A DNA stretch of 20,514 nt from Gammaproteobacteria bacterium (lineage in GTDB: Bacteria > Pseudomonadota > Gammaproteobacteria > Acidiferrobacterales > Acidiferrobacteraceae): assembly GCA_028064935.1 (NCBI GenBank), contig JAPTWT010000002.1, positions 1 through 20,514 of the forward strand, read 5' to 3'. Below the pieces are notes generated by a model that saw nothing but the letters and a program-made list of their open reading frames with translations, was not told the DNA's origin and made no database searches. Positions 7,274 through 13,868 of the stretch are shown here, one piece after another (the stretch's first letter is position 1; each line of letters starts with the position of its first letter). The position numbers were made by a program, and so were the translations under genes.

Positions 7274-7858
7274 CTATTCTTCCGAGCCGTCCGGGCCGAT
7301 CAGAATGGTCCGGATCTCCTCGTCGCTCCACTCGGGCAGCTGGGCCCGCAGCCGGTCCGCAATCTGCCGGCGGAAGAGCGCGCGATTTGCCCGCACGGCT
7401 TTCTCCGCCTCGTTCGGCTGGCCGCCCATAACCACCTTGCGGTAGCTCTGCGACCCGAAAAACGCGGAGAAGTTGTACTCCTTCTGGTCTGGGGGGCGCC
7501 TTTCGTCGGCTATCGCGTCCCGGGCCGCAATCTCCTGCTGCCACAAAATGAAGCGGTCATGCTCGGGAAGCGCCTGAAACTGTTCATCATCGGTGCGCAG
7601 CGGGCCATCGTTCCACGCCATGAATTGCACCCACAAATCGAGCGGCGCATTCGCCGTGAAATACGCAAAATGCATGCGGATCGGACTGCGCGGCTTGCCT
7701 TTTGCTGGCTCGTCCGAGTACCCTCCCCCATCGTTGATCGCCAACTCTCCGTCATCCGGACCTGCACGCAGCTGGGCTGCGATCTCGGCGAAATCAGGAG
7801 ATTCGCTGTCGTCCTCTGTCTCGTCGGGGAGCTCGATCAGGTTTTCGTCGTCATCCAA
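7274..7858 (-). CDS. Acidic soluble protein, 194 aa, first gene of the left arm
   Basis: I place the start at TTG 7858, eight bases after GAGGAGG. An upstream GTG at 7867 overlaps that ribosome site and is unlikely. The N-terminus is highly acidic (DDDENLIELPDETEDD), the middle is aromatic and hydrophobic (HFAYFTANAPLDLWVQFMAW, then EYNFSAFFGSQSYRKVVMGG), and the C-terminal third is helical and charged. No membrane segment, Walker motif or nuclease motif is visible. It is the first gene downstream of the divergent control region and 14 bp before the coiled-coil gene. Packaging, assembly or regulation would all fit; function unknown. Confidence 0.72.
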   Translation of the reverse strand: MDDDENLIELPDETEDDSESPDFAEIAAQLRAGPDDGELAINDGGGYSDEPAKGKPRSPIRMHFAYFTANAPLDLWVQFMAWNDGPLRTDDEQFQALPEHDRFILWQQEIAARDAIADERRPPDQKEYNFSAFFGSQSYRKVVMGGQPNEAEKAVRANRALFRRQIADRLRAQLPEWSDEEIRTILIGPDGSEE

Positions 7859-7881
7859 AGGGAGCACCTCCTCTCGGAGCT

Positions 7882-7910
7882 ATCATGCAGCGCCTGTCAC
7901 TCTGCGTCAC
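7882..7910 (-). promoter_or_regulatory. Putative leftward promoter for the virion genes
   Basis: On the minus strand, GTGACG (7905-7910) and CATGAT (7882-7887) are separated by exactly 17 bp. Each matches the -35 and -10 consensus at four of six positions. It ends about 24 bp before the TTG start at 7858. The -35 element lies inside one copy of the repeated GTCAC motif, so a bound repressor would block it. Confidence 0.45.
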
Positions 7911-8030
7911 ACGCTCGCGGAGGGCCGTCACGCAAAATGGCCCCCTAGGGCCTCAAACCCGCGTGACACGCCTCACGACATGCCGCGTGAAATCCGCTAG
8001 AATGAGAGAAATAGGGTATGACCGTGTCAC
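7896..8030. repeat. GTCAC-type repeated sites in the divergent control region
   Basis: On the plus strand GTCAC occurs at 7896-7900, 7906-7910, 7927-7931 and 8026-8030, and inverted as GTGAC at 7963-7967. The first three start 10 and 21 bp apart, close to one and two helical turns. Two copies extend to the shared octamer TCACACGC (7907 and 8027), and the inverted copy reads GCGTGACACGC. They flank and overlap both putative promoters, as expected of operators. The adjacent ribbon-helix-helix-like proteins are the obvious candidate binders. Confidence 0.5.
7975..8003 (+). promoter_or_regulatory. Putative rightward promoter of the divergent regulator gene
   Basis: ACGACA (7975-7980, four of six consensus bases) and TAGAAT (7998-8003, five of six) are separated by 17 bp. 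They lie about 50 bp before the ATG at 8057. GTCAC-type motifs lie just upstream (7963) and just downstream (8026), so the promoter is well placed for autoregulation. Confidence 0.55.
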
Positions 8031-8056
8031 ACGCATGCCGGAACAGGAGGAATTCC

Positions 8057-8533
8057 ATGGCTACACGCACCGCGAAACCCAAGGCCCCGCCTAGGAAAGC
8101 GCCGATCAAACCGCCGGAGGAAAAAGGCGGCGTTGCAAACTTCCGGCTGACGGCCGAGCAGGTCAAGGAATGGGATGACTGGGATCAGCGCGCGAAGATT
8201 GCAGGGCTGTCGCGCCGGGACTGGCTGTTTGATCAGATGCGGCGCCAGCTGGGGCCTAAGCCGAAGCGCTCCGCGCATGATGTCGCGCTATATTGGCAGC
8301 GGGGCATTTCCATGGGACTGATGTGCGGCCGGCTGGATGCCGCCTTTATGCAGGAGGCCGAAGACGCGCTGATTGACGAGGGGTGGGCCCGCAGCTGGGC
8401 GGACAAGCACCCGGAGATCGTGCAGGACGTAGTCCAGTGGCTCTCCGGACAGCCCTACGGTCTGCGCTTTGCCAAATGGTGGGAACGCATCATGAGGGAT
8501 GAAGATGCTCATACAGCTGGCGGACCCTCGTAA
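8057..8533 (+). CDS. Ribbon-helix-helix-like DNA-binding protein, 158 aa
   Basis: This is the only gene on the plus strand. ATG at 8057 follows a perfect AGGAGG by six bases; an upstream GTG at 8018 is not needed. After a basic, Pro-rich N-terminal arm, residues about 26-66 match the ribbon-helix-helix plan: a strand (VANFRLTAEQ), helix one (VKEWDDWDQRAKIAG) and helix two starting at 'LSRRDWLFDQMRRQL'. This resembles the MobC/Arc type. The C-terminal 90 residues are helical and unassigned. It is divergent from the virion operon, with repeated GTCAC sites between them, and its 3' end overlaps the opposing gene by 44 bp. Likely a transcriptional repressor or switch protein; the DNA-binding assignment is by pattern only. 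Confidence 0.7.
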   Translation: MATRTAKPKAPPRKAPIKPPEEKGGVANFRLTAEQVKEWDDWDQRAKIAGLSRRDWLFDQMRRQLGPKPKRSAHDVALYWQRGISMGLMCGRLDAAFMQEAEDALIDEGWARSWADKHPEIVQDVVQWLSGQPYGLRFAKWWERIMRDEDAHTAGGPS

Positions 8534-8999
8534 AATAAGCGGCGACGTCCATGATGATTCCCGCGTCGGCCCGCAGGTTCTTCCGGGCTTCCCAGTCGGA
8601 CTGGCGTTCGGCAATGGCCATGAGGCCTTCGGCAGCCACCGTCAGTTCGCGCTCCCCCACGATGGCCACCTGCTCCGGGATGATCTGGCGCACGTACTCG
8701 CCGGCCTCCGACGGCCGCTGGTCCTCATCCAGCGCAATGGCGTACCGGAGCCATGCCGCAAAGGACATTTGATGGCGCTTTTGCAGGCGCCTGAGCCGGC
8801 GCAGATCTCCAGCGGCGAGCCACGCATGCACCTGCTTGCCCGCGTGGTACTCCACGCCCCGCCACGACCGGGTGCCCCGCTTGAGCATGGAGGGCTCCGG
8901 CAGATCGTCATCGCCCTGGTGCAGCCATAGGGCTCCCTCTTCAGTTTTGGGTGTTTTCTGTGTCACCAGCTTTTTGTCACCAGATCGGCTATTGGGCAT
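8490..8999 (-). CDS. Second ribbon-helix-helix-like protein, 169 aa
   Basis: The ATG at 8999 is favoured: it lies 10 bases after GGAGGTGG inside the 3' end of the helicase gene and overlaps that gene's stop by nine bases. The longer frame from 9074 has no such site. Residues about 55-91 fit a ribbon-helix-helix: strand 'GKQVHAWLAAGD', helix 'LRRLRRLQKRHQ', then helix 'SFAAWLRYAIAL'. The remainder is helical (for example residues 104-135). It is convergent with the other ribbon-helix-helix-like gene and their ends overlap by 44 bp, so the two transcripts would be antisense to each other there. Role in regulation or DNA segregation is inferred. Confidence 0.65.
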   Translation of the reverse strand: MPNSRSGDKKLVTQKTPKTEEGALWLHQGDDDLPEPSMLKRGTRSWRGVEYHAGKQVHAWLAAGDLRRLRRLQKRHQMSFAAWLRYAIALDEDQRPSEAGEYVRQIIPEQVAIVGERELTVAAEGLMAIAERQSDWEARKNLRADAGIIMDVAAYFTRVRQLYEHLHPS

Positions 9000-10728
9000 T
9001 GGGAATCGTCCACCTCCTGACCCGGTATCCCATTTCCCGGTACGTCTCCAGACGCGCCAGGTATTGGTGCGCATAGACCTCGCTGTGACTGTCCACCAGA
9101 TCGTAGACAGCGGCTAGCGACTTGCCCGGGCTCGTGCGGGCAATGCGCCCGGTGCGCTGCTCCAGCACTGTCGCGGACCTGCCGGGCGTGGCCATCACCA
9201 GACAGTCGAGCGCGGGCCAGTCCAATCCCTCATTCGCCAACTTTGTGGCGACCACGACGGCCTTCCCCTCTTCCATTGCCCGAAACCGCTGGTCCTGAAT
9301 CGCGGTGGACAGGCGACCGACGACCGGATAGGCCGGGATGTTCGACCGGGTCAGGATGTCCGCGAGGATAAAGGCGTGGCGTTCCAGTTCGACCAGCACC
9401 AGCACGCGCTGCTTCTTGTGCCGCGCCATCCAGACGATCCGGGCCACCAGTGCGTTGCGCAGGGGATCCTCGGACCGCCGGCGCTCGGAGATCGCGAAGG
9501 AGACCTCCTCAGGGGGAACCCAGGCGGTCTCGACTAAGTAGATTGTGGGATCCATGATCACTGCCCGATTCCGGAGAATCTTGCGCGGAATGACCACCCT
9601 GGGCCCTAACACGGCGGTGATGACCGGGCCGAGTCCATCCGCGCGTCCGGGAGTGGCGCTGAGCCCTGCGCGAAACTTCGCCGGAAAGCTGTTGACCACT
9701 TTCTGGAAGGACTCGCTTGGCAAATGATGGCAGTTATGCACGCCGATACGGGCCGTTCCCACCATGTACGTATACGGGGGCTCGACGCTGATGTTGTAGA
9801 CCCACACGGGGTTTGAGGAGTAAATCCTCCAAACGTCTGTGACCGCGACCCACCCGTCTCGTGACCATACGCGGCTACGTGGCGTCAAGTGGCCAGCTGT
9901 TGCCCATCCTTCCGTGGTCCAAAAGAGGTGATTTGGAGTGCATTTTAGCGTGTCTCCACTCACTGCAACGGCAATGATTTCTTTTGCAGGGTGCTTTTGG
10001 GTTGCTGTCACGTGTACAAGGCAGCTCGCGTTCGTGTCCGGGTCAAAGGCCCACACCGCATCTCCCGTCTTCAGGTCCTCTATGGGACGACCATCCACTA
10101 ACGTGCCCGCGACAAAGCACTCATCGACGATCACTGTCCCCACACGCTGGGCCAGCTCCCGCACGTAGCGAGGCTTTTTCGCAAGCGTCTGGATGGTCGC
10201 GATGGTGAGGTGGCTCCCGTACTGCTTGGCGCTGTCGGCCACCACGCCGAGACCGCCCCGGGGCAGCGTGAGCACGTGGCGCGCCTTGTCCTTGGTCTGG
10301 TCGACCAGGCGGAGCGTGTGGACCAGGAACAGCGTCGGCTGCCGCCATGCAGCGGCCAGCGCCAGCCCGATGACCGTCTTCCCGCTGGCGGGCGGTGCCA
10401 CGACCACGCCCTCGCTCTGACGGAGCACGGCTTGCACCACCGCCTGCTGGTAGTCCCTGAGTTCCCACCGGAAGCCAAATTCCACCGGGCGCACGGTAAA
10501 CCGGGCGTCCAGCACGGCTGCCGCAGGCAGGATCTTGCGCACGCGTGTGAGGAGCCCGCGGGGCAGTATCAGACGGCCGTCCTTGAGGCGCCCATAGTAG
10601 TGAATGACGCGCCTCTGTTTTGCGCGCAGCCGTCCCTTGCGCCGGAAGGTGCTGAGCGCCATGAGGGATGGCCACTGATCGTGCGCGTGGGCGATATAGA
10701 GATGGTCACTGACAGTAATTTGGGCCAA
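8989..10728 (-). CDS. SF2 (XPB/UvsW-type) DNA helicase interrupted by a mini-intein
   Basis: The TTG at 10728 lies nine bases after AGGAG. Of 579 encoded residues, 450 are extein. Helicase motifs seen: a Q-like region 'RDYQQAVVQAVL' (91-102), Walker A 'APPASGKT' (111-118), motif Ia-like 'LFLVHTLRLVDQ', Walker B 'VDE/CHH' split by the intein (V201 D202 E203, then C333 H334 H335), motif III 'SAT' (357-359), motif V region 'LANEGLDWP' and motif VI 'QRTGRIAR' (524-531). This is the ERCC3/UvsW-like branch of superfamily 2, whose phage members remodel replication forks and recombination intermediates. It is downstream of its own putative promoter and hairpin. Function requires intein removal, because the ATPase motif is otherwise broken. 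Confidence 0.9.
   Translation of the reverse strand: MAQITVSDHLYIAHAHDQWPSLMALSTFRRKGRLRAKQRRVIHYYGRLKDGRLILPRGLLTRVRKILPAAAVLDARFTVRPVEFGFRWELRDYQQAVVQAVLRQSEGVVVAPPASGKTVIGLALAAAWRQPTLFLVHTLRLVDQTKDKARHVLTLPRGGLGVVADSAKQYGSHLTIATIQTLAKKPRYVRELAQRVGTVIVDECFVAGTLVDGRPIEDLKTGDAVWAFDPDTNASCLVHVTATQKHPAKEIIAVAVSGDTLKCTPNHLFWTTEGWATAGHLTPRSRVWSRDGWVAVTDVWRIYSSNPVWVYNISVEPPYTYMVGTARIGVHNCHHLPSESFQKVVNSFPAKFRAGLSATPGRADGLGPVITAVLGPRVVIPRKILRNRAVIMDPTIYLVETAWVPPEEVSFAISERRRSEDPLRNALVARIVWMARHKKQRVLVLVELERHAFILADILTRSNIPAYPVVGRLSTAIQDQRFRAMEEGKAVVVATKLANEGLDWPALDCLVMATPGRSATVLEQRTGRIARTSPGKSLAAVYDLVDSHSEVYAHQYLARLETYREMGYRVRRWTIPNAQ
9733..10119 (-). other. Mini-intein (129 aa) inside the helicase Walker B motif
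   Basis: Residues 204-332 of the helicase frame form a Hint domain. It starts with Cys in block A (CFVAGTLVDG) followed by 'PIEDLKTGDAVWAFDP', has block B with T264 and H267 ('CTPNHLFWT'), block F 'VYNISVEPPYTYMV', and ends 'IGVHN' before Cys+1. All splicing residues of a class 1 intein are present. The usual block F His appears to be Tyr (YTY for HTY). No LAGLIDADG or HNH endonuclease fits in the space, so it is not independently mobile. Splicing would restore the D-E-C-H box and lets the extein Cys of that box serve as the second nucleophile. Confidence 0.92.
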
Positions 10729-10742
10729 GGCGCTGGGCTCCT

Positions 10743-10757
10743 ATCTGTTTCACAGAT
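10743..10757 (-). promoter_or_regulatory. Small hairpin in the helicase leader
   Basis: ATCTGT and ACAGAT form a perfect 6-bp stem with a GAA loop on the minus strand, ending two bases before the AGGAG site of the helicase gene. It lies downstream of the predicted -10 element, so it would be part of the leader RNA. No T-run follows, so it is not a terminator; an effect on translation is possible. Confidence 0.4.
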
Positions 10758-10767
10758 GTTTGCCTTA

Positions 10768-10796
10768 ATGCTATCTTACCAGCGCATCAGCGTCAA
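10768..10796 (-). promoter_or_regulatory. Putative internal promoter for the helicase gene
   Basis: TTGACG (10791-10796, five of six) and TAGCAT (10768-10773, four of six) are separated by exactly 17 bp on the minus strand. They span the end of the lysin gene and the 64-bp gap before the helicase, so the helicase could be expressed apart from the lysis genes. Confidence 0.5.
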
Positions 10797-11581
10797 TCTG
10801 ACAGCGCCTTGGAGGCGTTCTGGAGGCGCGTTTCGGCGGCGGCGACCCGGTTGGTCAGGGAAAGGATTTGGTCGTGCTGAGCGGCCACCTGAGCCTGCAA
10901 CGCATCGACGTAGGGCTTCCAGTCGGTCGTGGTGGTAATCGTGACGGGATCATCCGGCAGCGCACAGATCGGCTGGCCTCCAAGGGCATCGGTCCCGGCC
11001 GTGTCAAAGTCCACCGGGACGCCATCGATCATCTGGCCGCAGGCTGTCTGCGTCATCTGGTAGCCGCGCGTCGCGACCAGCACGGTGCTTGCCGAGCAGC
11101 TGCGCCAATAGTGGCTGATGTAGATCAACTGCTGGTAGAGCGCCAGCGCCGAGAGCGGCTGGTTGGCGCCCACGTATAGTCCGGGCGCATAGCCACCGTT
11201 CTTGACCGCCAGACTCCACGCACTGATCCACGCGATCCCTTGGGCCTCGGTCACGTCGCTAGGCACCGCTTCCCAGTCCAGCCAGCTGACCGCGCCTGCG
11301 GGATACGCCACGGCCTTGGCCTGCTGCACGGCATAGATCCCGCGCTGCTGGGCCAGCGTAGGAATCGCAAAGCCCGGGCTCCAGAAGCCCTGAAAGAGCA
11401 TGGTGCCCAGGCCCGCCTGCCGGGCTAGCGGGTAATCCGTCTGCCATCCCAATGTCTGGAGGTCGAGAATGACTCCGACCTTCCCGGCAGCCTTCACCGC
11501 TTGGTAGAAGGTCAGCGGGTGTCCCGCGCTCTGCAAGTCGATCCAAGCGCCGGACAAGGCACCCGTGATGCTGTTTGCCAT
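10793..11581 (-). CDS. Glycoside-hydrolase-like (DUF1906/GH25-type) lysin with C-terminal coiled coil
   Basis: ATG at 11581 follows AGGAGG by eight bases. Residues 1-200 read as the TIM-barrel fold of the DUF1906 (Rv2525c-like) and GH25 group. Supporting motifs are the entry strand 'GAWIDLQSAG', 'VGVILDLQTLGW', the acidic centre 'SWLDWE' (D102, E104), 'YAPGLYVGANQPLS', and the closing 'GYQMTQTACGQMIDGVPVDFD' with D191 and D193. The final 45 residues are a predicted coiled coil (LQAQVAAQHDQILSLTNRVAAAETRLQ), likely for oligomerisation or wall attachment. There is no signal peptide, so export would depend on a holin or on being packaged in the particle. The gene is next to holin-like and transglycosylase-like genes. 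Predicted role is peptidoglycan hydrolysis. Confidence 0.82.
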   Translation of the reverse strand: MANSITGALSGAWIDLQSAGHPLTFYQAVKAAGKVGVILDLQTLGWQTDYPLARQAGLGTMLFQGFWSPGFAIPTLAQQRGIYAVQQAKAVAYPAGAVSWLDWEAVPSDVTEAQGIAWISAWSLAVKNGGYAPGLYVGANQPLSALALYQQLIYISHYWRSCSASTVLVATRGYQMTQTACGQMIDGVPVDFDTAGTDALGGQPICALPDDPVTITTTTDWKPYVDALQAQVAAQHDQILSLTNRVAAAETRLQNASKALSD

Positions 11582-11603
11582 GGTATGTGCCTCCTATGCA
11601 GAG

Positions 11604-11627
11604 TGCCCGGGCCGTGAAGCCCGGGCA
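11604..11627. repeat. Strong perfect hairpin without T-run
   Basis: TGCCCGGGC and GCCCGGGCA form a perfect 9-bp GC-rich stem with a 6-base loop, in the gap between the Ser/Thr-rich surface protein gene and the lysin ribosome site. No T-run follows on either strand. It could act as a factor-dependent pause, an RNA-processing or stability element, or tune lysin translation. Confidence 0.6.
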
Positions 11628-11655
11628 TTGGTACGCTTCCGTCTACACTTGCGCC

Positions 11656-12582
11656 CTAAGGGTTAGCGGCCGCTAACTGAGCCGCGGTAGCGCCCGGGTG
11701 TTGCTCGAGCCATGCCGCGTCCTGCTCAGCCTGCACCGCAGCCTGGGCCGCTGTCGCCGTGACTTCATAGGTCTTGCCATTGCTCGTAAACGTGTACGTG
11801 TCACCCGCCTGGGGATTGTCGATATACGAGCTCTGACTGACCGCCGTCGACGGCACCTGGCTCGAGGACGTTACCTGCGATGACGAGTTATAGGTATTGC
11901 CAATGACCTCGCCGCTCGAAGGCCCAGGCGAGTCGGAGGACGGCAGTTTGCCGGTGTACTGGTTCGGCAATGCGTTGCCCGCTACGATGAAGGCATTGCC
12001 GGGAACAACTACCCAGCCGTTTTGACCATAAGCTCCTGAGAATCCATCCACCACAATCTGCGTATTCGACCAGCTTGCGTATTTTAAGGTCACCGCAGTC
12101 CCCCCGTCGCCGGCGCTCCACCATTGTCCGTTGGACCCGACCGTGGCAAAATAAAACTGCCCGGGCACGTCTCCTGTAAAGGGCATTGTCTCGGGCGCGG
12201 TGCCAAACCCGTAGCCAGTTACAACCATTTTGAGGTTTGCCCCGGATCCAGAAAACGCAATCGCGCTAATCCCCGGGACCTCGCTGGACGTGCTAGAGTT
12301 CTGGGCCGAAGACGAGGTCGAACTGGTAGTTGCGGCGCTCGTGGACGCCGTGCTGGCAGTTGTGGATAGATTGGAGCTGGTCGAAGATACTCCAGAACTG
12401 TTCGTGTTAGAGTTGCTATTGCCACTGGAGGAAGACGTGAACACGGGCGTCTGCGCCTGGGCAGTGCCGGTGGATGCCTGCGTCTGGCGAGACTGGTACA
12501 TCCGATACCCGCCATACGCCAATCCTGCCGCTGCGGCCCCCCCTCCGAGGTACCACAAAGTCTTTTTGGTCCGGCTCTTCAT
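11656..12582 (-). CDS. Membrane-anchored surface protein with Ser/Thr linker and thermopsin-associated-like beta domain
   Basis: ATG at 12582 lies ten bases after GGGAGG. A basic N-terminus (MKSRTKK) and one membrane segment (about 8-27) give an N-in anchor. A Ser/Thr/Asn-only linker spans about 48-100. A beta domain follows at about 104-205: 'ISAIAFSGSGANLKMVVTG-GFGTAP', 'PFTGDVPGQFYF', 'WWSAGDGGTAVTLKY-SWSNTQIVVDGFSG-YG' and 'VVPGNAF'. I recall this motif order from secreted proteins of acidophiles, including the C-terminal parts of thermopsin-like peptidases, but no peptidase residues are present. The C-terminal 60 residues contain a small beta hairpin (DTYTFTSNGKTYEVTA) and an Ala-rich helix. 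An SPGPS motif lies at 218-222. Likely a particle surface or host-attachment protein. Confidence 0.75.
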   Translation of the reverse strand: MKSRTKKTLWYLGGGAAAAGLAYGGYRMYQSRQTQASTGTAQAQTPVFTSSSSGNSNSNTNSSGVSSTSSNLSTTASTASTSAATTSSTSSSAQNSSTSSEVPGISAIAFSGSGANLKMVVTGYGFGTAPETMPFTGDVPGQFYFATVGSNGQWWSAGDGGTAVTLKYASWSNTQIVVDGFSGAYGQNGWVVVPGNAFIVAGNALPNQYTGKLPSSDSPGPSSGEVIGNTYNSSSQVTSSSQVPSTAVSQSSYIDNPQAGDTYTFTSNGKTYEVTATAAQAAVQAEQDAAWLEQHPGATAAQLAAANP

Positions 12583-12608
12583 GCGCTGGATGCCTCCCGT
12601 TTTGTGTC

Positions 12609-13403
12609 CTAGCTATTTGGGTCGTAGGACCCCGTGGGCCCCTCCGAGTACACGCTGCCGGGTTCGCCGGCTGTGTTCGCCGAATAGTACATGACCTGCC
12701 CGCTGGGAAGGGTAATTTTGTTGTCATACCCGGCCAGGACGTCCGACGGGTGCGCATCGAGATATTGCATTAGAGTCGTATCGAGCGTCTCCGTCGCGGT
12801 CTCGGTCGGCTGCACGAATGTGCCGTCCTGGACGGAAGCCAGAGTATTGACCTGCCACTGGCTGGGGGGAGCGAAAGTCTGCCCGGACGGCACCACCGTG
12901 CTCACCACGACCTGTGTCTGGGCGCTGTTTTGAGCTTGATAGGTGACGGTCTGAGCTGCAGCATCTACCGCAACGGGCTGAGTCCACGTGACGCTGCCCT
13001 GATGGTCCGCCGCCATGCATCCACTCGCGTTGCACCCGACGACAGCCACCTGGTAATAAGCGCCTGGCGTCAGTCCGGTCAGGGTATAGGTGGTACTCGT
13101 CGTTGTCGCCAAGGTAGCGCCGGTTGCGGTGTTGATCAACTCGTAACTGGTGGCTCCGGGGGCGGCGGTCCATGCCAGCACCGCAGACGTGGCGGAAGGC
13201 GTTTGCACCGTCTGATTCGTCGTGTAGCCGGGCGCGCCGGTGCTTGAGGGACCGGGCGAGGCACTGGTTTGAGACGGAGTCGTCGAGCTGACTGGGACAG
13301 TAGACTGGGCCGGGTGCGTAGACAGATACCACCAGCCCAGAGCTCCGGCCGCGACGGCCGAACCGGCGGAGATCCCAATGATCTTCTTCGTGTGCTTGGT
13401 CAC
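12609..13403 (-). CDS. Membrane-anchored protein with fibronectin type III domain
   Basis: GTG at 13403 lies seven bases after AAGGGGG. A basic N-terminus (TKHTKK) leads into one membrane segment (about 8-28), then a Ser/Thr/Pro linker with SPGPS at 49-53. Residues about 66-143 match a fibronectin type III domain: 'SAVLAWTAAPGATSYEL', 'TTTSTTYTLTGLTPGAYYQVAVVG', and a Cys pair (C124, C129) in the last loop. Residues 145-235 hold a further beta region and a helix with 'TLMQYLDAHPSDVLAGYD'. The protein ends in a Gly/Ser/Pro-rich tail. FN3 modules on phages usually mediate carbohydrate or surface contact. Predicted orientation is ectodomain outside the membrane. Confidence 0.8.
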   Translation of the reverse strand: MTKHTKKIIGISAGSAVAAGALGWWYLSTHPAQSTVPVSSTTPSQTSASPGPSSTGAPGYTTNQTVQTPSATSAVLAWTAAPGATSYELINTATGATLATTTSTTYTLTGLTPGAYYQVAVVGCNASGCMAADHQGSVTWTQPVAVDAAAQTVTYQAQNSAQTQVVVSTVVPSGQTFAPPSQWQVNTLASVQDGTFVQPTETATETLDTTLMQYLDAHPSDVLAGYDNKITLPSGQVMYYSANTAGEPGSVYSEGPTGSYDPNS

Positions 13404-13415
13404 TTTGTTTCCCCC

Positions 13416-13868
13416 TTAGCTGCTGACCGTAACGGTGTAGCTCTGGCTGTTCGCCTCGTACTGGGCTCGCTGCGCTGTGGACTCATTGGACGGGGCACTG
13501 GCCGGCCGGGCGTAGGCAATCACGTCATACTGCCCGGCTTCGGTCGGGGTGAACGCGTATGTCGCACTGCTCGTATAGCCGGTGCTCTGCTGCCATGTTT
13601 GCCCGGGGGGTAGATACCAGAACTGGTAGACCGGACTCGTGATCCCGCTGGCGCTGGCTGTCAGCGTGACCGGCGATCCGACAGTTCCGGTTCCTGGGGC
13701 GTTCAGTGCCACGCTGCCTCCCACCGCATTCGCATGCGGTCCGAGATTGGTTTCGGTGCCCCCGCCGTTAAGTCCCAGAGATCCGCCGTACTGCTTGACC
13801 AGCAGGTATCCTCCCCCAGCAACCGCTGCCGCCCCGAGACCAAGCCCTAGGACAGTTCCCGTTTTCAC
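13416..13868 (-). CDS. Membrane-anchored single Ig-like domain protein, 150 aa
   Basis: GTG at 13868 lies seven bases after AAGGAGG and overlaps the holin-like gene's stop (GTGA). Residues about 5-25 form one membrane anchor. Residues about 60-148 form an Ig-like beta domain with the pattern 'GSPVTLTASASG--SPVYQFWYLPPGQTWQQ', 'Y-S-ATYAFTPTEAGQYDVIAYAR' and the terminal strand 'SYTVTVSS'. I recall this domain type as repeated in secreted proteins of thermoacidophilic Firmicutes, where a single protein can hold many copies. Here only one copy is present. A surface or adhesion role on the particle or on the infected cell is inferred. Confidence 0.78.
   Translation of the reverse strand: MKTGTVLGLGLGAAAVAGGGYLLVKQYGGSLGLNGGGTETNLGPHANAVGGSVALNAPGTGTVGSPVTLTASASGITSPVYQFWYLPPGQTWQQSTGYTSSATYAFTPTEAGQYDVIAYARPASAPSNESTAQRAQYEANSQSYTVTVSS

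Noticed and set aside
7260..7544. Longer start for the coiled-coil gene
   Set aside because: The extra 95 residues overlap the 194-aa gene in another frame and look like shadow sequence; the ATG at 7259 has AGGAGG upstream.
10210..10938. Plus-strand open frame (242 aa) opposite the helicase and the lysin end
   Set aside because: It lies across conserved helicase motifs on the other strand and spans a putative promoter; no ribosome site or recognisable domain.
11662..11677. 16-bp perfect palindrome (GTTAGCGGCCGCTAAC)
   Set aside because: It lies within the last codons of the 308-aa protein, where Ala/Ala codons explain most of it; no T-run or second copy, so I do not call it a site.
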